Source of the DNA: RZYP01 sp964386405
GTDB lineage: Bacteria; Bacillota; Negativicutes; Acidaminococcales; Acidaminococcaceae
NCBI GenBank assembly: GCA_964386405.1
Contig: CAYLRW010000091.1
Span: 1-5,466, forward strand
Direction: 5' to 3'
Length of the DNA stretch: 5,466 nucleotides
Notes under the pieces: generated by a model
Seen by the model: the letters and a program-made list of their open reading frames with translations, nothing else
Told to the model about the DNA's origin: nothing
Database searches by the model: none
Shown here: positions 1 through 5,466 of the stretch, one piece after another
Layout of the letters: the number at the start of each line of letters is the position of its first letter
Numbering within the stretch: the stretch's first letter is position 1
Position numbers and translations under genes: made by a program

Positions 1-176
1 CAATGCAAGCAGTTAAATAAAAACAGATAGTCCTTTTGCTGCGGCCAATCAAGATAAATCCTGACCATTGTCACAGCAGTAAAAGCGGCAGCACAGGCAA
101 TGGCTGCAGGAAAGGTTGTAAAAGCCTTTACCGCACCTTGCACTATTTGCATAATAGAACGTGCGAATGAATTCAT
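1..176 (-). CDS. DUF4153-like membrane protein, N-terminal fragment (runs off the left edge)
   Basis: An open frame of 58 complete codons starts at the ATG read from 176 to 174 and continues past base 1 without a stop. The start is well fixed: a perfect AGGAGG lies 8 bases upstream (185-190). The peptide begins MNSFARSIMQIVQGAVKAF and continues with an alanine-rich hydrophobic stretch (about residues 20-42, containing FPAAIACAAAF), then the polar patch YLDWPQQKDY and LFNCLH. A short amphipathic lead, a hydrophobic helix following a 'FP' motif and a short polar loop are how I remember the N-termini of DUF4153 integral membrane proteins in Bacillota; their biochemical role is unknown. The family assignment rests on resemblance over 58 residues only. 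It could be any other polytopic membrane protein. It lies 87 bases after the GGDEF/HD-GYP gene on the same strand with no visible terminator between, so cotranscription is possible but not shown. Confidence 0.6.
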   Translation of the reverse strand, partial: MNSFARSIMQIVQGAVKAFTTFPAAIACAAAFTAVTMVRIYLDWPQQKDYLFLFNCLH

Positions 177-263
177 TCGTTACACCTCCTTGGATGGCAA
201 GCTCACAGACTACATTTGACAAATTATTTGAAATACCTCTTATGGCCGGTCCTTCTGCATTAA
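177..263. other. Intergenic spacer with an ATTTG/CAAAT/ATTTG inverted-repeat cluster
   Basis: These 87 bases separate the HD-GYP gene stop from the DUF4153-like start. The segment 214-230 holds three alternating pentamers, ATTTG (214-218), CAAAT (220-224) and ATTTG (226-230), each separated by one base, so any two neighbours form a small odd-centred palindrome. There is no GC-rich hairpin followed by T's on the minus strand, so no intrinsic terminator is seen. TTGTCA on the minus strand could serve as a -35 box, but the matching -10 (TGCCAT at 17-base spacing) is poor. The function of the repeat cluster is unknown; it may be chance in AT-rich DNA. Confidence 0.35.
185..190 (-). promoter_or_regulatory. 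Strong Shine-Dalgarno site AGGAGG for the DUF4153-like gene
   Basis: The minus strand reads AGGAGGTGTAACGA directly before ATG at 176-174, a consensus ribosome binding site with 8-base spacing. It decides the start of the left-edge gene. It is clearly stronger than the sites in front of the two c-di-GMP genes, which have only GGCGGG-like and GGGTGG-like sequences. Confidence 0.85.
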
Positions 264-2808
264 CTAGTTTGCATCCAATTTAATCTTCATAAATGCCTCT
301 ACGATTGCTGGATCAAAGCGTTTTCCAGCCATTGCCTTGATTTTTTGTACAGCAGTTGCATGATCAAAATGCAAATCGCCATATTCGTTGGTTAATTCAT
401 CATAAACTTCTGCAACAGCTATAATTCTGCCAGTGATTGGTATCTCTTCCCCTTTTAATCCTTTAGGATACCCAGTGCCATCCCAATTTTCATGATGGCT
501 ATAGACAGCTTCAGCTAAATCCAAAGTATCATCGAACAAATTAAGGATACGGTAACCAACGATAGGATGCTGCCTTTTAATTTCAAGTTCTGCTTCAGAT
601 AGATTGTGTCCACGCACAATTTTCTCATCAAGCACGATTTTGCCGATATCATGGAGATAACCAGCTTCTTTTATTCTTTTTTCTTTGGTTGCGGTAAAAC
701 CTAACATTTCAGCGATTTTGCCGCTTAAGATGCTTACTCGTTCGGAATGTACTTTTTCTTTTATATTGCGACCATGCAGAGTCTTCATAAGATTGTCGAT
801 AATACCATCATTGATATTTTTGCGATTCAACACCTTATCCTTATACATCTTATTTTCGGCATTTGCCATTATTTCCGTTACGGCTTGCGTGCTATCAGTT
901 TTCGTATCACAGCCTAAGGAGATACTGCATTTAATAGCTGCAACCCTTGCTTGGCTAAGCGCCTCTTTAATCCTGGCCATTATCTTCATGCTGTCTTCAT
1001 TAGTAGTATTCGGCAGCAGCACTATGAATTCATCACCGCCCAGCCGCCCGATGACATCATTTTCTCTGCAAGATTCTTTTAATATTTCGGCGATTTTCCT
1101 AATGAGTTCATCCCCAGCTGCATGTCCAAAAATATCATTCGTCATTTTCAACCCGTTAATATCAGCAAAAATTATAGATAGCGGTAAGTTTTCGGCGTTA
1201 TCCATTAATTCCATGGCTTTTTCAAAGCATCTGCGGTTTTTCAGTCCTGTCAAAACATCATGACAGTTCAAGTACTTAATTTCTTCTTCATCCTTGATGC
1301 GTTCGGTCACATCCATAAAAGTAACGACTGCACCAACGATTCTGCCATCTTTGTATTGCGGATAGGAACGATATTCAGCGTAGAATGGCGTACCGTCCGA
1401 GCGCCAAAATACTTCACCATACCCGTAAACGCCAAGCCCTTGATGCAAATCCTGAACAATAGGGCACTCCTCATAAGGAAAAACTGTTCCATCAGCCCTG
1501 CTATGATGGATTTGTAAATGCATATTTTTGCCGAGCAATTCCTCCTGTGATGAGTATTTCAATAATCTTAAGGCGCTGACATTGCAAAACATGCAATTGC
1601 CTTCCAGGTCAATCCCATAGATTGCTTCAGCAGTTGAATCAAGAATCATTTGCAGTTGCTTTTTGCTATCTTCCAGACTTTCATTTATTTTATTTAATTC
1701 CTCTGTACGTGCTTCAACACTATTTTCCAAATTGTTGATTAAGCCGCTCATTTTATCAGCAACTTTGTTAAAAGCTTCAGCAATCCTGCCAATCTCATCT
1801 TTGCGTACTATTTCCGCACGCGGCTGCAAATCACCTGCTGATAATTTTTCGGCAGCATCCAGCAAGTTGTTCATTGGGCTAAGCAGTTTGCGCGTGACAA
1901 AATAATTGATTAGAACGAGCAAAGCTACCGCCAAAACTAAAAGAAAGACGGTCTGCTTAATATTTTGCGATACTTCAGCGACAAGCACACTTGTAGGAAG
2001 GGCAGAAATAATGATCCAATCCAAGCCGTTTTGCCGATACTGCTCGACACCTATAAACATTTTTTTGTTATCAATGGTATAAATAAANNNNNNNNNNNNN
2101 NNNNNNNNNNNNNNNNNNNNNNNNNNNNNNNNNNNNNNNNNNNNNNNNNNNNNNNNNNNNNNNNNNNNNNNNNNNNNNNNNNNNNNNCTCATTATAAACC
2201 GGGTAGGCAGCAGAGATAGCGAGATCATCCATCACAAAATGTTTGTATACCGGTGAAAAGATTGGTTCGTGTGCTTTCTCCGCGATCTGATACCAATAAC
2301 GCTCACGGGGGTCAAATACTCCGGCATCCAGAACACGACTACCGGCAGTTAAATCTTCATTAACCTGATAATACCAGGAATGGCCGCCAGTAGAGGAATT
2401 GTTTCGCATTATTTCAATGTTACCAGCTACATTTCTCCGAGCTCCGTAATATTCCCCGGCAGCAGTACCATAGCTGAAGCTATAGATTTCCTTATCATAA
2501 GATTGCAAAACACCGACAAAGAACTTTTCCCTTTGCCGGTCGTTCCTCATATCTAAAATACCATTTTTGATCAGTTTATAGTTTAGTTCATTGATATGCT
2601 CTGGTGTATGCAAAAATGCGTCAATTTTCCAATAGACATCCTTTGCCATATCCTGTGCCAGTTTTTGCGTAACATTCTCTGCCGATGCAGTCCAATTAGA
2701 AAAAACCAGATAAACAATACAACTCATAGTAATAGATAATGTCAAAAAAGAGGCAATGCCCAGTATGAACTTAACCGAAAGGTTCGTTTGCCTTTCATTT
2801 TCCTTCAT
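264..2808 (-). CDS. Membrane dCache-HAMP-PAS-GGDEF-HD-GYP c-di-GMP turnover protein (interrupted by assembly gap)
   Basis: I join two open segments, 2808-2188 (207 residues) and 2087-264 (607 residues plus TAG), into one gene. Before the gap: a short basic lead, a membrane helix (about residues 14-36), then the distal lobe of an extracytoplasmic dCache sensor, with RYWYQIAEKA and ISAAYPVYNE as family hallmarks. After the gap (residues counted from its edge): the closing Cache strands (1-35), second membrane helix (45-65), HAMP (about 64-116), coiled coil (117-147), PAS (146-262), GGDEF (272-424) and HD-GYP (430-604). The cyclase site is intact: D309, N317, D326 and GGDEF (bases 1026-1040); the Asp equivalent to PleD D344 is kept, which favours c-di-GMP as product. 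An RxxD inhibitory site (REND, bases 1056-1067) sits at the canonical distance. The HD-GYP domain has LHDIGK and HHENWDGTGYP, but the usual ADVxDA reads AEVYDE and the RPYR box is missing. So it is a predicted cyclase and a probable, though altered, phosphodiesterase to pGpG/GMP. Start ATG has only a weak GGCGGG site; an in-frame TAA at 2844-2842 limits upstream extension. Confidence 0.88.
2088..2187. other. Assembly gap: 100 N inside the Cache domain
   Basis: Exactly 100 undetermined bases, which looks like a default scaffold placeholder rather than a measured length. On both sides the sequence is a continuous minus-strand dCache sensor. The last upstream codon ends flush at 2188 (GAG) and the first downstream codon begins flush at 2087 (TTT), so the true missing length should be a multiple of three if the gene is intact; 100 is not. 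The missing part is the middle of the membrane-proximal Cache lobe. Known dCache domains usually span about 250-300 residues between the two membrane helices and about 214 are visible here, so some 40-90 residues are probably missing; this is an estimate. Confidence 0.95.
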
Positions 2809-2841
2809 TATATTCCCGCCGTTCTCGTAAAATTTCTCCTG

Positions 2842-5328
2842 TTAAAAATGGGCACGGTTAGTTTTTGCCAACAAAGCAATGGCATCTTCTTCAGCAAGAG
2901 GTTTGCTGAAAAGAAAACCCTGTATATAGTCGCAATGATGCTTAGCAAGATATTGTACTTGCAGTTCATGTTCGACTCCCTCGGCTATAACACGATGCCC
3001 GCGTCTATGTGCAATGGCAATGATATCACCGGCAATTGCCTTATCGGGGGTTACTCTCAGTAATTTGTCAACAAACAGCTTATCTATTTTCAAATAGTCA
3101 ATATTAAGTTCACCTTCACGAGCTAAAGAAGAATACCCTACACCAAAATCATCAATAGAAACTTTGATACCTATTTTTTGCAAAGAAGCCAATTTAGCAT
3201 TAATCTCTTCATAGTTACCCAAAAAAATAGACTCTGTGATTTCGATACATACCCTGGATGCATCTACCTCCGTTTCATTGATGATCTTGATAATATCGTC
3301 GACAAATTCCGCACGAAAGAACTGGATCGCCGATACATTGACACCTACCGTAGTCTTGCTATATCCGGACAACTGCAATCTTCTGAGAAAATTGCAGGCC
3401 TTACGCATAATTTGTAAACCTATAGGCACAATCAACTGCATTTTTTCAGCTAAAGATATGAATTCAAGCGGTGCGATCCTGCCCAATTTGTCACTCTGCA
3501 TACGCGCCAGTGCTTCAAACCCATCTACCGTATTGTCCTTGAGACTCAGTATTGGCTGATACTCCAAAAAAATATTGCTTTTACCAGTCTCATTTGCAAT
3601 TGCTATCAAATTATTTTGTATTTCAGCAGCACGACTAATTGCCTCTATTAACTTATCATCAACAAAATAATAGCCAAACACCGAATTTTCGTTTGCACGT
3701 TTTGCTGCCTCTGAAGCATTTATAATTGCATTATTAGTATCAAAGTCGTATTCAGCCAATTCTGCGACCCCAATACCGCAGCCTATGACCTGCATTATTT
3801 GTGTTTTATTAAGAGTATCAATCACAGATTCGCAAAAGGTTTCTAGTTCTTGTCTACAATCATAGTCAGTATAATAAAAAACAAGTTTGTCAGCGAAAAT
3901 TCGGAATAGTAATCTGCTTTCTGAAACAAAGGCAGATAACTTATTGGCAATATCTTTGACAACTTTTTCAGTAAAACTATAACCATACGTTGAATTAATG
4001 GCACTCATTTTATTAAGTTTCAGTAATATAATGGCTTTGTTTGAGCGCTCCTTTTTTAACTTGTCACATTCCATAAAACTCTGCAATGAACAATAGTTGT
4101 ATAATCCGGTAGAACGATCATGTCCGCCAGTATATGCTAGTTCTAATTCATATTTTTTTCTATCGGTAATATCAATAATGATACCTTCAAGAGCCTCCAC
4201 ATTACCTGAATCATCATAGATACCCTGTCCCATTTCCAGGACCCATTTGCGTTCGCCATTAGCCGTAATAATTTCATATTCATACTTAAATGACTGTTGT
4301 TTATGCAGATTATTAGCCCATTGTTGCCAAAGCACTTCCCGGTATTCCGGCGCAATAATATCATTAAACGATAGTTCCTTATTATTGAGCAGGCTTTCTG
4401 GCCTGTACCCTGTCAGTTCATAGCAGCCTTCGGAAACGAATTCCATTGTCCACTCCCGGTCATAACGGCAGCGATAGGCCATGCCAGGAAGATGTGACAA
4501 TAAAACAGATTTACTGCGCTCGCTTTCTGCCAAAGCTGCTTCCGCTACTTTTTTCTCAGTAATATCCTGCACAAGACACAAATGTTCATTATTTTCTTTA
4601 CCATCAAGCTTAATTGCGCTGACAGAAACATTTGCCCAGATGAGACTGCCGTCTGGTCTGATATAACGTTTTTCGAGTTCATAGCCGTCAATTTTTCCTT
4701 CTTGCAGCATCTGCATTTTTTCTAGCCCGGCTAAACAATCCTTTGGATGAGTAAAACTTGGCCATCCCGCTTCATTGATTTCTTTTTGTGTACGGCCAGT
4801 GATTTTTTCGTACATCGGGTTAACATCAGAAGTAAAATCACTTACTTGCGCAATGGCTTTCGAACTGCGCGATACCACTATACCTATAGGAGCTTGTTCA
4901 AAGATCATCTTAAAGATAGAATTGCGTTCCTCTACCTCAAAGTCTGAATGCTGCTGCTGACGCAAAATTTCCAGTTGTACATGTAGCCGTGCCCGTAACC
5001 CTGCAGGACTAAAAGGCTTCCTGACATAGTCACCCGCACCACAGCGAAGAGCTTTGGCCTCTTCACCAATTTGTTCGTTCTGCGTCAAAATCACGATTCT
5101 TATTTTCTTGTTGAGCTCATTTTTCTTAATCTCAGCAATTATTCTAAAGGCTTCACTATTTGTTAATGCCAAGTCGATAAGAGCTAGTTCAATTTCTTCA
5201 TCAGTTGTTAATTTTTTTACAGCATCTGAAGCATTATTTGCAACTAAAACATCAAAATCATTTAAAATTTCTTGAATATTTGCACATTCTTCTGTTGATT
5301 CGTTGATTAATAGTATTTTTGCCGCCAT
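2842..5328 (-). CDS. REC-PAS-PAS-GGDEF(degenerate)-EAL response regulator, predicted c-di-GMP phosphodiesterase
   Basis: This complete 828-residue protein has no signal peptide or membrane helix, so it is cytoplasmic. Domains: receiver (1-122) with phospho-acceptor D52, T82 and K104; a short helical linker rich in Gln/Glu (123-136); PAS (137-260, ending LVQDITEKK); PAS (273-390, ending IDITDRKK); GGDEF-like (395-555); EAL (570-822). The GGDEF motif is FADKL (478-482) and the RxxD site is absent, so this domain should not make c-di-GMP; it may bind GTP or serve as scaffold. The EAL domain keeps E605-A606-L607, N664 (VNVSAIQ), E696 (IEITES), D726-D727 (IDDFGVGYSSL), K747, E783 (AEGVE) and Q803 (IQGFLFSKPL), so it should cleave c-di-GMP to pGpG. 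The receiver's usual acidic pair DD is N9-E10. No sensor kinase is in the window, so the phosphate donor is elsewhere. The start ATG directly precedes the receiver's first strand; upstream lies GGGTGG at 6-base spacing. The next gene follows after 33 bases on the same strand, so a two-gene operon is likely. Confidence 0.93.
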   Translation of the reverse strand: MAAKILLINESTEECANIQEILNDFDVLVANNASDAVKKLTTDEEIELALIDLALTNSEAFRIIAEIKKNELNKKIRIVILTQNEQIGEEAKALRCGAGDYVRKPFSPAGLRARLHVQLEILRQQQHSDFEVEERNSIFKMIFEQAPIGIVVSRSSKAIAQVSDFTSDVNPMYEKITGRTQKEINEAGWPSFTHPKDCLAGLEKMQMLQEGKIDGYELEKRYIRPDGSLIWANVSVSAIKLDGKENNEHLCLVQDITEKKVAEAALAESERSKSVLLSHLPGMAYRCRYDREWTMEFVSEGCYELTGYRPESLLNNKELSFNDIIAPEYREVLWQQWANNLHKQQSFKYEYEIITANGERKWVLEMGQGIYDDSGNVEALEGIIIDITDRKKYELELAYTGGHDRSTGLYNYCSLQSFMECDKLKKERSNKAIILLKLNKMSAINSTYGYSFTEKVVKDIANKLSAFVSESRLLFRIFADKLVFYYTDYDCRQELETFCESVIDTLNKTQIMQVIGCGIGVAELAEYDFDTNNAIINASEAAKRANENSVFGYYFVDDKLIEAISRAAEIQNNLIAIANETGKSNIFLEYQPILSLKDNTVDGFEALARMQSDKLGRIAPLEFISLAEKMQLIVPIGLQIMRKACNFLRRLQLSGYSKTTVGVNVSAIQFFRAEFVDDIIKIINETEVDASRVCIEITESIFLGNYEEINAKLASLQKIGIKVSIDDFGVGYSSLAREGELNIDYLKIDKLFVDKLLRVTPDKAIAGDIIAIAHRRGHRVIAEGVEHELQVQYLAKHHCDYIQGFLFSKPLAEEDAIALLAKTNRAHF

Positions 5329-5466
5329 TAATATCCACCCAGCTCTCTTTCTGTACTTCTCTACCAGGGCTTTGAACGAATTCAGATTTATATATTTTTA
5401 CTAAACATAGAAATTACTATGCATCGTTTTATATCTACCCCTGTAATGTCACTACTTCCCATTTTT
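5329..5466 (-). promoter_or_regulatory. Upstream region of the REC-EAL gene with promoter-like AT boxes
   Basis: These 138 bases to the right edge hold no convincing coding frame. On the minus strand there are two TATAAA boxes that could be -10 elements, at 5428-5433 and 5387-5392. Neither has a good -35 at 17 bases: GTGACA lies only 13 bases from the first, and an AATTTC-like hexamer precedes the second. GGGTGG (5335-5340) is the probable ribosome binding site, 6 bases from the ATG. I see no c-di-GMP riboswitch core, no sigma-54 GG/GC pair at the right spacing and no terminator. The promoter is expected here from the gene layout; the exact boxes are uncertain. Confidence 0.3.
5406..5421. repeat. 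16-bp imperfect palindrome CATAG-AAATTA-CTATG
   Basis: CATAG (5406-5410) and CTATG (5417-5421) are exact reverse complements around AAATTA, whose inner AATT is itself palindromic, so 14 of 16 positions obey the symmetry. It lies about 80 bases before the REC-EAL start, between the two candidate -10 boxes and across the -35 region of the nearer one. That is a typical operator position for a dimeric DNA-binding protein, but I cannot link it to a known regulator and short palindromes arise by chance in AT-rich sequence. Confidence 0.35.

Noticed and set aside
177..263. Intrinsic terminator after the HD-GYP gene
   Set aside because: The best inverted repeats are AT-rich pentamers or 4-bp stems such as CTTG/CAAG, with no U-tract after them on the minus strand.
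1026..1040. Hybrid-type (cGAMP-making) GGDEF enzyme
   Set aside because: The Asp equivalent to PleD D344 is present in GHAAGD, whereas the known promiscuous cGAMP-making enzymes have a Ser there; ordinary c-di-GMP synthesis is the simpler reading.
685..1263. Plus-strand open frame of 192 codons opposite the GGDEF domain
   Set aside because: It is the antisense shadow of a well supported domain with catalytic motifs; its translation is low-complexity Ser/Leu/Ile-rich and has no recognisable domain or ribosome site.
2809..2844. Possible stop-codon readthrough fusing the EAL gene to the Cache gene
   Set aside because: The TAA at 2844-2842 and the next ATG at 2808 are in the same frame with no stop between, but this happens often by chance; there is no readthrough context, and the second protein has its own start and membrane lead.
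2788..3063. Plus-strand open frame across the junction of the two c-di-GMP genes
   Set aside because: It overlaps the EAL C-terminus with its conserved QGFLFSKPL region and the start of the next gene; no family features.
4143..4364. Minus-strand open frame of 73 codons in a different frame within the second PAS domain
   Set aside because: It lies wholly inside the REC-EAL gene, which has continuous domain support in its own frame.
5329..5466. Possible c-di-GMP riboswitch in front of the operon
   Set aside because: Neither strand shows the GEMM-I core segments (the AGGGCAAACC-like and ACGCAAAG-like motifs) nor a convincing GEMM-II fold; only AT boxes and a short palindrome are present.

Overview
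The window is a piece of an AT-rich bacterial contig with strong Shine-Dalgarno use in at least one gene. Protein style (wordy PAS/GGDEF/EAL and Cache/HAMP/GGDEF/HD-GYP proteins, a DUF4153-like neighbour) fits a Gram-positive-lineage anaerobe of the Bacillota, possibly the Negativicutes/Sporomusaceae; this taxonomic call is inference from resemblance, not from a marker gene. Every supportable gene lies on the minus strand, so the transcription order runs from high to low coordinates.

Layout in transcription order: (1) 5466-5329 is an upstream non-coding stretch with AT-rich promoter-like boxes and a 16-bp imperfect palindrome. (2) 5328-2842 encodes an 828-residue cytoplasmic response regulator: REC, PAS, PAS, degenerate GGDEF, and an EAL domain with all the recognisable catalytic residues. 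(3) After 33 bases, 2808-264 encodes a membrane sensor: TM, extracytoplasmic dCache, TM, HAMP, coiled coil, PAS, intact GGDEF with an RxxD I-site, and a C-terminal HD-GYP domain. This gene is interrupted by a run of exactly 100 N (2088-2187), an assembly gap in the second lobe of the Cache domain. The two halves are in different frames only because the placeholder length is not a multiple of three. (4) After 87 bases, 176-1 is the start of a membrane protein that looks like the N-terminus of a DUF4153 protein and runs off the left edge.

Together genes 2 and 3 form a cyclic di-GMP turnover pair: one soluble, phosphorylation-controlled EAL phosphodiesterase (c-di-GMP to pGpG) and one ligand-controlled membrane enzyme with both a predicted cyclase and a predicted HD-GYP phosphodiesterase. 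The likely logic is that two different inputs (a phosphorelay and an external small molecule) set the local c-di-GMP level. The target is not visible in the window; no c-di-GMP riboswitch, PilZ protein, flagellar or biofilm gene is present. I see no mobile element, CRISPR array, tRNA or rRNA. The window is mostly ordinary signalling genes; the points worth a second look are the gap-split gene, the altered metal-site Asp of the HD-GYP domain, and the altered acidic pocket of the receiver domain.
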